This document shows, in pieces, positions 52,657-60,231 of a stretch of DNA of 64,000 bases (position 1 is its first letter; every line of letters begins with the position of its first letter). A model generated the notes under the pieces. It made no database searches. It saw only the letters and a program-made list of their open reading frames with translations, and had not been told where the DNA came from. Position numbers and translations under genes: made by a program. Source of the DNA: NCEH01 sp040049195 (GTDB taxonomy: Bacteria; Pseudomonadota; Alphaproteobacteria; Rhizobiales; Xanthobacteraceae); the NCBI RefSeq assembly GCF_040049195.1, contig NZ_JBDZDL010000008.1; one strand, given 5' to 3'.

Positions 52657-53289
52657 TCAACCACCCCATCTCGCCAACCCAGCCGCCGCAGCCTCGGGTG
52701 CATCCTTGATGCGATAAACGGATTGGCGGGAAAGTCCTGTCATAGCCGCAATCTCACTTACGCCGACCCCCTTAGAGAGAGCACCCCTTACCATTTCGAA
52801 TTGCTCCGCTGTAAAGCTGGGCTTTCGGCCTCGATAGGCATCCCCTCGCCCCCTGGCATGCTCTATCCCGGCACGTTGTGCCTCTTTGGTCGCCTCTGCC
52901 TGCGCTTGTGCAGTAGCGGCCATGAAAGCAATCAGCGCATCACGAATGGCCTGCTGCATCGGATCTTTCGTGGCGCCATCAAAGGTGAGGCCGTTGATGA
53001 CCGTGCGGATAATAACCCCACGCCTCATGAACTCCCGAATGGTGTCCGTCACATCCTGATAATTGCGTCCCAAGCGATCCACCCACCGCACGAGCAATGT
53101 GTCACCGGCTCGGAGCATGTCGAAAAGCCTCCGACCTTGGGGCCGTTCACTCAATTTCGTGCTGACCCCGGATACGCCTTCGTCCGAAATCACTTCATCG
53201 ATCTTGAAGCCCGCCTGCTCCGCATGCTTGCGCTGGTGAGCTATGGTCTGATCGACGGTCGAAACACGAGCATAAAAAATGGTCGCCAA
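52657..53289 (-). CDS. Serine recombinase (resolvase/invertase family)
   Basis: 210 residues from a TTG at 53289, chosen because GGGGGAG lies just upstream and the product then begins with ATIFYARVSTVDQTIAHQ, the standard resolvase N-terminus. An ATG at 53355 would add 22 unlikely residues. The catalytic Ser is in ARVSTVDQ, with VRWVDRLGRNYQDV as the conserved Arg region. The C-terminal helix-turn-helix is VSEIAAMTGLSRQSVYRIK. Its GC content is closer to the chromosome than the HUH-like gene, so it may have arrived separately. Confidence 0.9.
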   Translation of the reverse strand: MATIFYARVSTVDQTIAHQRKHAEQAGFKIDEVISDEGVSGVSTKLSERPQGRRLFDMLRAGDTLLVRWVDRLGRNYQDVTDTIREFMRRGVIIRTVINGLTFDGATKDPMQQAIRDALIAFMAATAQAQAEATKEAQRAGIEHARGRGDAYRGRKPSFTAEQFEMVRGALSKGVGVSEIAAMTGLSRQSVYRIKDAPEAAAAGLARWGG

Positions 53290-53304
53290 TTCGCTCCCCC
53301 AAAA

Positions 53305-53367
53305 TGTCCGCTGATATCGTGTCCGTATAATATAGGTCCGAAACACAAAAATCAACCCTTACGGACA
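53305..53367. promoter_or_regulatory. Candidate recombinase binding (res/operator) sites
   Basis: Just upstream of the recombinase start, TGTCCG recurs at 53305 and 53320 and GGTCCG near 53335. TGTCCGTA (53320-53327) is mirrored by TACGGACA (53360-53367). Clustered, oppositely oriented subsites beside the gene are typical of resolvase crossover and autoregulatory sites. Confidence 0.45.
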
Positions 53368-53557
53368 ATTGAATTGGGCGCTGGCTAAGTGTCCATTAGG
53401 GCATAGCCTAACAGACTGATTTGCGGCCTAAGATTGAGCGCAGCAGTGCCCTATATAAAAGTGTCGCCGGCGTGCGGATCAAGTGGCCGCATGGGGGGGC
53501 GAGCGAAAAGGTCGCAATTGTGATGGGATGTCCCATACTCCGCAAAGGGTCGTGCAG

Positions 53558-54703
53558 ATGGGGCAGGTCATGGAAGGGCAGTGGATTAAGCGTATTGAAT
53601 CGGAGCAAGTGTTCTTGCTCGATATTGACGATTGCGGGACCTTTTTCGAAGGGCATTTTCACATTTTTAGGCCGGATGGGCCACCCATATTCGGTCCGCT
53701 GAAGACAGACGGATGTTCCGCAAACGAGACGTTTGCATGCCAGGTCTTCACGTTCACGCCCGACTACAAACAAGCAATCTCGGGCCAACAGGCTCAATCG
53801 CTTTATCCAGATGGAGGCGTTCCAGTTCAGCTGACGATTACTCTTTCGAAGAGAGTTCGAACGCTTAACGCAAAATGGGTGGACGAGAAGGGACGCAGGG
53901 GCAGTGTAACATTAATGGCGTCCCGATCGCACAAGCCATCCGACAGAAGGCCAATGGCGAAAGTGAAGACGTGGGCGGCCTTCAAGGTCGAAGCAATGTC
54001 CGTCGAACCCGGCAGATACATATTTCGGGGACAGCCAATGCCCTTTAGATTGAGGACGTCGTTTCACCGAACAAGGCGGAAGGATCTTATTCGCTTTGTT
54101 CACAATGATATTCCTCGATTGCATCGAGTACTTTCGGCTCGGACCAAGCACATTTTCAACTTGAAGGACGCAGATCAGAACGGTGCGTTTTGGAGCCTAA
54201 TCCAACATCACGGCTACCCCACCCCTCTGCTCGACTGGACCTACTCCCCGTTCGTTGCTGCGTATTTTGCGTTTAAAGGGGCCAGAGCGGTTGCAGAGAA
54301 GGGAAGTTCGGATTCAGCCGGTGCGGACCGCAAAACCGCATCGCATAAGGTTCGCATTTTTCGCTTTGATAAGCGGGAGTGGATGAAAGATTTCAATCAA
54401 TTTCAGACTGTATTGAATGTTCAACCACATTTCTCTGTGCTTGAAGCGCTGCCCATGGAGAATGAGAGATCTCTTCCACAACAGGCTCTTTCAACAATAA
54501 GCAGTGCTGACGACATCGAAGAATATATTAGACTTTGCGAAGCCAAGAAGAATAAATCGTATCTTGAGGTTTTTGACCTGCCTGCCGAATGCTGGAAGCA
54601 GGTTATGCGTGAGCTAAACCTTATGGGCATCACAGCAGGCTCCTTATTCCCGGGGTTCGATGGAGCCTGTCAGGCACTTAAGGAACAGATGTTCGATTTC
54701 TGA
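53558..54703 (+). CDS. FRG-domain protein
   Basis: 381 residues from the ATG at 53558; other starts at 53528 and 53570 are possible. The N-terminal ~150 residues are of unknown type. The FRG domain begins at GRYIFRGQPMPFRLRTSFHR and continues with NGAFWSLIQHHGYPTPLLDWTYSPFVAAYFAF. The C-terminal NLMGITAGSLFPGFDGACQALKEQMF fits the end of such proteins. The biochemical function of FRG domains is not known to me; they often lie in mobile DNA. A broken relative follows at 54865-54954. Confidence 0.75.
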   Translation: MGQVMEGQWIKRIESEQVFLLDIDDCGTFFEGHFHIFRPDGPPIFGPLKTDGCSANETFACQVFTFTPDYKQAISGQQAQSLYPDGGVPVQLTITLSKRVRTLNAKWVDEKGRRGSVTLMASRSHKPSDRRPMAKVKTWAAFKVEAMSVEPGRYIFRGQPMPFRLRTSFHRTRRKDLIRFVHNDIPRLHRVLSARTKHIFNLKDADQNGAFWSLIQHHGYPTPLLDWTYSPFVAAYFAFKGARAVAEKGSSDSAGADRKTASHKVRIFRFDKREWMKDFNQFQTVLNVQPHFSVLEALPMENERSLPQQALSTISSADDIEEYIRLCEAKKNKSYLEVFDLPAECWKQVMRELNLMGITAGSLFPGFDGACQALKEQMFDF

Positions 54704-54864
54704 TCGGCTCAGGCCGGATTGGCATTCTCTTTCTAAATCCTGCCAAGCCCAAGGAGCTTAGGCGCAGGGCGGTCAACATCACCGGCTATGGCGCCACGGG
54801 TTGATGGGGTTGGAGGGGCGGTGCGGGCAGAAAGGCATTTGGTGTGGCGCAGCCACCTACGCAC

Positions 54865-54954
54865 GTGAGTATGATGGGAATTACGCCTGGATACCTATCC
54901 CCTGGATTTGACGGAGTCTGCCAAGAGATGGGTGAGCGACACTTTGAACTATGA
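54865..54954 (+). pseudogene. Remnant of a second FRG-domain gene (3' end)
   Basis: The frame here reads HVSMMGITPGYLSPGFDGVC and then QEMGERHFEL before a stop. It aligns with the end of the preceding FRG protein (NLMGITAGSLFPGFDGACQ and so on): MGIT, PGFDG and C-Q are shared. No homologous sequence precedes it, so only the last ~28 codons of a former paralogue remain. Confidence 0.7.
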
Positions 54955-54979
54955 AAGGTGTGAATTAGAGAAGACTTTG

Positions 54980-55264
54980 TCAGGTATTCCGTTGGGGAAT
55001 ATGTGCGGCCGGCTTCCTGCCTTTTTGAAGGGGCCTCGGTTTGACTGCCCCTTCTGGAAACGGCCGGAACAGCTCGGAGATATGCACGTTGAGCGCCTGA
55101 GCAATTTGTTCCAGTAAGTCCACCGACCCGTTGGCCCGCTCAACCTCCAGGCTGGCCAAATACGACATATCGACCTGCGCAGCGAAGGCCAAAGCCTCCT
55201 GGGTGAGACCCTTCTCCACCCGCAGCCTCCGTAGGTTCCACGCCACCAAACGCTTCGCTTTCAT
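54980..55264 (-). CDS. XRE-family helix-turn-helix regulator
   Basis: 94 residues. The XRE domain covers residues 5-65: LRRLRVEKGLTQEALAFAAQVDMSYLASLE, then LEQIAQALNVHISELF. The basic tail after residue 70 is not recognised. It is a Cro/CI-like DNA-binding protein, divergent from the small membrane protein gene next to it, and may silence island genes. Confidence 0.85.
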   Translation of the reverse strand: MKAKRLVAWNLRRLRVEKGLTQEALAFAAQVDMSYLASLEVERANGSVDLLEQIAQALNVHISELFRPFPEGAVKPRPLQKGRKPAAHIPQRNT

Positions 55265-55370
55265 CCTCGCAGGGCAACGCCTTGCGGGGATACAATCTAT
55301 GGACTATAGCCCATAAATTAGAGAAAGCCGCTCTCTTGTGGTCTCGATCTATCAGAGCTGGGGGGCTCGA

Positions 55371-55715
55371 ATGCGGATAGCAGTTCTCATTATCTCGTTG
55401 TGCCTGGTCGCAATCCTCGGCCTTCAGTCCTGCGCCGTCATGGTCGGCAGCAACCTCACAAGTGACCAGGCGACATCCCAAGCCGGCGCCGCTGGCCTTG
55501 TGATGGCCTTCAGTTTCGTGCTCGGCGGGGCATTCGCCATGGGCCTCCCCCGCCTGTCCGCTGCGATCTTTCTGGTGGCCGGCCTTAGCGGCTTTGCCAT
55601 GGCCTCCGCATCGATCTTCCGTGACCTGCAAATTTGGGCGGGGCTTTCGTGCGTTCTGTCAGTGATGGCGCTGATAGGTGCAAGAGAGATCAAGGGCACG
55701 AGTAACCGGGCTTAA
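55371..55715 (+). CDS. Small multi-spanning membrane protein, unknown
   Basis: 114 residues from the ATG at 55371, which follows GGGGGG. There are four hydrophobic segments, at about residues 3-22, 38-58, 62-80 and 88-104. An LQSCAVMVG segment after the first could be a lipobox-like or simply membrane sequence. No family is recognised. It is divergent from the XRE gene. Confidence 0.6.
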   Translation: MRIAVLIISLCLVAILGLQSCAVMVGSNLTSDQATSQAGAAGLVMAFSFVLGGAFAMGLPRLSAAIFLVAGLSGFAMASASIFRDLQIWAGLSCVLSVMALIGAREIKGTSNRA

Positions 55716-55786
55716 CCCGCCTGAGCACTCATCCCCACTTCCTTTTTAAATCCCAGCGAAACACCACAATCAAACGGAGACACCTC

Positions 55787-56218
55787 GTGTCTGAACCCAC
55801 GCCAACAAAGTCAACCGATTATAAGCCCAGCCTCAAGAGTAAGATCATGTTATGGTGCGTTATCTTCTTCATTTTCGGAGGCGGCTTTTTTTTGAGCGTT
55901 TTTGCATACGGGTTAATGACGGGGCGTCCGTTATTGCAGTTTCTTGACTCATCACCAGCTAGATCTAGTCTTTTTTGTAATGATTTTGTTATAAACATGG
56001 CTAAAAATTCTCTTTCTAATCAATATAAAATTCCAATTTACGATATTAAAATTGACGGGGTAACCACCATAAAGCCGATATATGAAAATAAACTTGTATG
56101 CAAAGCCAATTTAACGGTTAAGATTGGTGGCATTTTAGAGAGCCGGATGATTGAAATTACTTCAATGATCGCCGATAATGGACGTGATTTGCTTGTTGGC
56201 GTGCGTCTTACGCAATAA
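55787..56218 (+). CDS. Single-pass membrane protein, unknown
   Basis: 143 residues from a GTG at 55787 preceded by CGGAGA. Residues 1-18 are cytoplasmic-like, 19-43 form one strong membrane helix (MLWCVIFFIFGGGFFLSVFAYGL), and the rest would be extracytoplasmic with two cysteines (LFCNDF and LVCKANL) that could form a disulfide. Codon use is AT-richer than in the chromosome. Not recognised. Confidence 0.6.
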   Translation: MSEPTPTKSTDYKPSLKSKIMLWCVIFFIFGGGFFLSVFAYGLMTGRPLLQFLDSSPARSSLFCNDFVINMAKNSLSNQYKIPIYDIKIDGVTTIKPIYENKLVCKANLTVKIGGILESRMIEITSMIADNGRDLLVGVRLTQ

Positions 56219-56338
56219 AGATGAACTTGTGAGGTATGATGGACATATTCACACGGGCTGCCTTTTCATTAGATTTTGACTTGGGACGCATCTAATTAAA
56301 TTCGACGATCGAAACAATACAGCGAAGGAGGCTAGGTA

Positions 56339-57475
56339 ATGATGATCCGAGGAGCAATATCCGGCGCATTGATGTTGGCGGGGTTATTGTCAGCCTCAAT
56401 TTCCACGCCCGCAGGCGCCTGGAGTTGGGGGGACGATGCCTATGGCCAGAAGCGTGATCAAGAGGCAAGGTATTGGCTCACGACGCAGAACATATGCGGC
56501 GTTCAGCTCAAGGCGGATTACCTTGCGAATCTAGATTCCTGGATAGTGACGCATTTCACAACCATCGCTGATGACTATCGTCAGTTCCTCCTCGTCTCCG
56601 TTCAGAGAGCAAACGCCGACTATCTCCAGAATGCAAAGCCGGAAGAAATTAAGAAGGAATGCGCTGGTCGGGTGGAAGAGGCGTCCAAAGCCGGAGTTAT
56701 CGCCGACACCAATGCCAAACCCTACCAATGGGCGGCTATGGCAACGCAGACCGCAGGAACACCAACTCCAAGCACAACGCCACCGGCTGCCGTCGCAACT
56801 TCAATGCCCTCCACCGTCCCGGCCGCACCACCTAAGCTCTCAGATTTCATCGGCGCCTGGAGCGACGTCACGGATGCATGTCAAAGCTACAAGCTGCGGA
56901 ACGAAGGACCGTGGTTTGTGATCAAGGAGAAGTCCTTCACGTCTGAGGGCGGAGGGGTTTGCAAGGCTCCCACCTACACTCTGAAGGAAAATAGCCTCAC
57001 CATATCTACACGCTGCAGAGCCGAAGAGGCAGGTTATGAGCTCTATAAAGAGACGTTCACTCTGATAGAAGGACGGCTCAGGAGTGCTGACAGAATCTTT
57101 ATGCGCTGCACCTCGGCTAATTCCGGCGGGAAGTCAGGGGCGCCCACGGAAAGCGAGAGGGCCCCGCTGGGAGACCTCATAGCCATCATTGGCACGCCAA
57201 AGAGCAATGCGGAAGCCATCGCCCAGAATACAATTATCATGATTTCAAGCGCTCAAATGTGCGGCTTTGGAAAGCGTGGCAGCGCATATGAAAAACATAA
57301 TAACCGAGCTATCCAAGGAGCAATTGCAGCCGCCTATGGGGTTAACGGGCAGATGGAAATAAGGAGGATCACCGCAGGCGTATTTAAGTGGCTGAATACA
57401 ACAGATTCTCCATCTGACGCTCGAAACGCTCTTTGCAAAATGATTGATCGCTCGTTTATTCAATTAGGATATTAA
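56339..57475 (+). CDS. Secreted/periplasmic protein, unknown
   Basis: 378 residues, with AAGGAGG placed 8 bases before the ATG. A signal peptide (residues 1-27, ending PAGAW) precedes an N-terminal helical domain with cysteines (NICGVQL and KKECAGRVEE). A Thr/Pro/Ala-rich linker (about 135-165) follows, then a C-terminal part beginning LSDFIGAWSDVTDACQ that resembles a lipocalin-like or DUF-type barrel. Function unknown. It is the third of three consecutive + strand envelope protein genes in the island. Confidence 0.65.
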   Translation: MMIRGAISGALMLAGLLSASISTPAGAWSWGDDAYGQKRDQEARYWLTTQNICGVQLKADYLANLDSWIVTHFTTIADDYRQFLLVSVQRANADYLQNAKPEEIKKECAGRVEEASKAGVIADTNAKPYQWAAMATQTAGTPTPSTTPPAAVATSMPSTVPAAPPKLSDFIGAWSDVTDACQSYKLRNEGPWFVIKEKSFTSEGGGVCKAPTYTLKENSLTISTRCRAEEAGYELYKETFTLIEGRLRSADRIFMRCTSANSGGKSGAPTESERAPLGDLIAIIGTPKSNAEAIAQNTIIMISSAQMCGFGKRGSAYEKHNNRAIQGAIAAAYGVNGQMEIRRITAGVFKWLNTTDSPSDARNALCKMIDRSFIQLGY

Positions 57476-57494
57476 ATTTTGTTCTATCGGAAGT

Positions 57495-58187
57495 TTATAG
57501 TATTTTCTTAAGTTCAAATTTATATTTAAAATGTTTTTCTAAGAGACAGTTTAATAATTCAAGGGCCGTCCATACCTCTTCCGAATCATCCCGAGATCGG
57601 GCTATCATGTATTCAGCTATCTGATTTAACTGAAATGCCTGAGGATCAAACCAGAGCCTTTGTTCTTTGGTGAGAACACTGGTCCCCACTTCTCCCATCA
57701 TGTCTGCACCCAAACGGTCCAATAGAGACGCTCGCTTCTCTGCGTATAGTGCGAACAGACTTATTGTACTTGTGTGTAATTGATCAAGAGACGCAATTTT
57801 ATTAAATAATTTATCATCTATTGATAAAATTATAGCCAATTCCTCGGCCGAAAACTGGATATTTGAAGGTAGAGGGGTAATCGGTACTATAATTTGAAAT
57901 AAAGAACCTTCAAACCCTTTTGCCTCTGCTTTCTTAAGCGAACCGGAGACCGCCTTCCATAAGATTCCTAAGTCTGAATAGATGCGAATAAGTTTCACAT
58001 AAAGGGAAAACGCATAGGCACGTCGCTTGTCATCTCGATCGTCATCCCGTTGTTTCTTTGCGGCAGCGAGGGAGTTTCTCTGAAGGATGAAATTAATTAA
58101 GCCACCAATTGCGGCGCCAATTATAGAGCCGCCGAATGCGCTTATAATCGCCCATGCCGTAATCGATTCTTGCATTCCCTTCATCAT
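57495..58187 (-). CDS. Membrane-anchored protein paired with the AAA ATPase, unknown
   Basis: 230 residues from the ATG at 58187, which follows AGGGGGG; a second ATG is adjacent. One N-terminal membrane helix (about residues 8-34, glycine-rich IISAFGGSIIGAAIGGLINFIL) is followed by a charged segment (KKQRDDDRDDKRRA) and a mostly helical cytoplasmic domain. It begins 24 bp after the ATPase gene and is surely its operon partner. A membrane effector with an ATPase sensor would be consistent, but no effector family is recognised. Confidence 0.65.
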   Translation of the reverse strand: MMKGMQESITAWAIISAFGGSIIGAAIGGLINFILQRNSLAAAKKQRDDDRDDKRRAYAFSLYVKLIRIYSDLGILWKAVSGSLKKAEAKGFEGSLFQIIVPITPLPSNIQFSAEELAIILSIDDKLFNKIASLDQLHTSTISLFALYAEKRASLLDRLGADMMGEVGTSVLTKEQRLWFDPQAFQLNQIAEYMIARSRDDSEEVWTALELLNCLLEKHFKYKFELKKIL

Positions 58188-58211
58188 CGCCCCCCTAAGA
58201 GACAAGACGTC

Positions 58212-59483
58212 TTATGGGCTTATGCGTGCTCCACGGCCTAACTCAACACCCTCCACCTCGGCCCTGAGGCGCACATAACCCCTCATGATATTTTCACGGA
58301 AAGCATACCAACCAGCGCCGCTCCCCACCACGATCCTCCCGTGCCCCTCCTTTCGAAGAGCCAAGAGACGGTGATTTAGCGCTTCCTTCGAAAGGCTTTT
58401 CCGATCCGATCTTCGCAACATTATGCGGCGATAAGAAGATTCATATATCTCAGATAATTGCCGTTTATCTGACGTTGTATCAGCCAAAGCCCATAGAACC
58501 TCTTTATAATCTTCGGTATTTTTCGTCTTTTCAGTCGCTTTGGAATATTGAGTTCTTAATATAGCCTCTGTTCTCTCGATAGCTTGTTTTATGGCTATTT
58601 TATAATGAGTATCATTTGATTTAGTTATAATTTCTGGGTCATCGTAAATACTCCAGAATAACGACTCTCCGATCAGATGGACGAAGTGGGGAAATCCGTC
58701 ACTAATTTGACTGATCCTAATTAATGCCTCCGGGCTAATTTCAACGCCAATCTTCTCTGAAACGGTCGTAATAATTCGCCAAAGGTCGCTATGGTGGATA
58801 GTCTCCAGGTGAACTGGCTCTAAGATGCGCCCGGCAGAAGGATGAGAATTTAGTAATTCGGCAATGTCCGCAGAAATACCGCAAAATATAAACTTTAATC
58901 TGTCGCCTAGCTCCGGGATATTTTTGATAAATTCAGCGAACGACTCTCTATCCTGAGCGGAAGAAATTCGTTCCATCTCATCAATTATGACAACCGGCTG
59001 ATGCTCCGATTTATCGCAAACGTAGCGCATTACATCAAGCGCATCATTAATGGTTACTGGCAGGGGGATATTTGGCGTTGCCGGGGTCCCTTTGCTAAAA
59101 TTAGCGGTGAACCCAAATGCGCCCAAGCCGCCGCTTGGGCCGGTGCCGGGCTTTTCCAATCTGCTGCGAATGTCGATTATTGAGCTACCAATAGATTGAA
59201 TTATATGGGAAAAACCACTGGCCTTTCCGCATACTACGTAGATCGGCTCCGCACTCGCATTGCAATGAATTGAGCCAGCAGTCCGAGCAACCGACGTTTT
59301 TCCGACTCCTCTATCTCCGAAGATAAAGATTTGACGTCCTGACGAGTTCATGGCTCGATCTATTGATTTTAGTTGCTTATCTCGTCCGTATAGTCTATCT
59401 TTCGTCTTAACCGAGTCTGACGGCGTTAGATTTGAATTTAAGATCGACTTGAAGGCGAGCTCTGAAACGCCGGTGATGGCCAT
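58212..59483 (-). CDS. AAA/ORC1-Cdc6-like ATPase
   Basis: 423 residues. LYGRDKQLKSIDRAM, then Walker A GDRGVGKTS (56-64), Walker B VVIIDEMER (164-172) and a sensor-type strand LKFIFCGIS. After the lid region a C-terminal winged-helix-like domain (about 310-410, YRRIMLRRSDRKSLSKEALNHRLLALRKEG) could bind DNA or a partner. The order matches the ORC/Cdc6-related or STAND-like P-loop ATPases found in mobile islands. It is transcribed just ahead of a membrane-anchored protein gene. Function unknown; a defence or maintenance role is a hypothesis. Confidence 0.78.
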   Translation of the reverse strand: MAITGVSELAFKSILNSNLTPSDSVKTKDRLYGRDKQLKSIDRAMNSSGRQIFIFGDRGVGKTSVARTAGSIHCNASAEPIYVVCGKASGFSHIIQSIGSSIIDIRSRLEKPGTGPSGGLGAFGFTANFSKGTPATPNIPLPVTINDALDVMRYVCDKSEHQPVVIIDEMERISSAQDRESFAEFIKNIPELGDRLKFIFCGISADIAELLNSHPSAGRILEPVHLETIHHSDLWRIITTVSEKIGVEISPEALIRISQISDGFPHFVHLIGESLFWSIYDDPEIITKSNDTHYKIAIKQAIERTEAILRTQYSKATEKTKNTEDYKEVLWALADTTSDKRQLSEIYESSYRRIMLRRSDRKSLSKEALNHRLLALRKEGHGRIVVGSGAGWYAFRENIMRGYVRLRAEVEGVELGRGARISP

Positions 59484-59845
59484 CTACGCCTCATACGGTT
59501 TGAATCATCGACAAGACCATACCCCTTCGGAGGCTTTACGGTAGTGCTTCTGAGTGCCCGCCAAGGTTGACCCCCGGCTTATGAACACTTTTTTACAGCC
59601 CCAAACTGTGCCGAGGTTTCATAAGCTCGATTTTCTCTTTGGACCCAGACTCGTACATGGTGATAGGCATCGCATTAGAGTTCGCAACAAATTTTGCGCC
59701 AGCACCTGGATGACCTTGGCCGATAGCTGGTAAGAAAAGCGGCCTCGGTTCCCTCCAAATCGCATCAAAACAGGGATACAGAGGCGAGGGTCAAAAGGGA
59801 TACAAACACTGATCCGAGGGCTAAGTCAGAGAGTAAGGAAATTGC
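59484..59845. other. Right end of the island, non-coding
   Basis: No gene is supported. The right part contains GGGATACA at 59773 and 59798, like the GATACAA and GGGATACAA near the left end at 49840 and 49852. It also has GGGCTAAGTC at 59818-59827, the inverted partner of GACTTAGCCC at 49825-49834. These are candidate arm-type binding sites for the integrase or an excision factor. Confidence 0.5.
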
Positions 59846-59959
59846 TGCCCGGTTCGCGGCTATACGAAGCCCCTTCCGCGCAGCTCCCATCGTCTAGCGG
59901 TCTAGGACGTCGCCCTCTCACGGCGAAAACAGGGGTTCGATTCCCCTTGGGAGCGCCAG
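59846..59959. repeat. Right attachment repeat (114 bp, includes the whole tRNA)
   Basis: Copy of 49692-49805 with one substitution in the upstream flank (59867). It bounds the island on the right. Confidence 0.93.
59883..59958 (+). tRNA. tRNA-Glu (CTC), copy 2
   Basis: Identical over all 76 bases to copy 1 at 49729-49804, including CCA. A strong terminator follows at 59975, suggesting that this 3' side is the original chromosomal locus. Whether copy 2 is transcribed depends on a promoter supplied by the island. Confidence 0.95.
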
Positions 59960-59974
59960 CGTTTTCAAGTGCTT

Positions 59975-59998
59975 AGCCCCGCCCGCTGCGGGGCTTTT
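59975..59998 (+). terminator. Rho-independent terminator of tRNA-Glu
   Basis: AGCCCCGC and GCGGGGCT form a perfect 8-bp stem around CCGCT, followed by a short T-tract. It sits 16 bp after tRNA copy 2. Copy 1 has no such hairpin. Confidence 0.85.
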
Positions 59999-60231
59999 GT
60001 GTTTTTGGGAAGAATTTGGGAAGTATGCGTCGGCGGACGTTAGCGGATTTCGGCGGGATTGGTGACCGCTAAGCCGCCTCCCACACCCGGTGGCGTTCTT
60101 GAAGGCAAGGGCAGGAATGAAAACTTCCCGGCCCTGATCGCGCTCACTCCACCGCAATTCCCCGCGCTTGGCGTCCTTCAACGGGCGTTCCGTCGAAGAA
60201 GACTGCCCACGAGGCGTTATCGCTCATTCGG

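Larger units (their letters stand above)
49692..59959. mobile_element. Integrated genomic island at tRNA-Glu(CTC)
   Basis: About 10.1 kb between two direct copies of a complete tRNA-Glu gene, with a tyrosine integrase immediately after the first copy. Gene content (recombinases, HUH-like protein, RHH and XRE regulators, orphan cargo), AT-rich stretches and loss of the high-GC codon pattern mark it off from its surroundings. Native sequence is YggS plus tRNA promoter on the left and tRNA terminator plus the GGDEF gene on the right. Near each end a decamer occurs as an inverted pair: GACTTAGCCC at 49825-49834 and its complement at 59818-59827. Confidence 0.88.

Noticed and set aside
52612..53388. 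258-codon plus-strand open frame
   Set aside because: Antisense to the serine recombinase gene, whose motifs are unmistakable.
49805..59845. CRISPR array or prophage structural genes in the island
   Set aside because: No regularly spaced repeats and no capsid, tail, terminase or lysis genes were found; the short repeats at the ends look like recombinase sites.
59918..60181. 87-codon minus-strand open frame ending GIEPLFSP
   Set aside because: It reads through the antisense of tRNA copy 2, a common annotation artefact.
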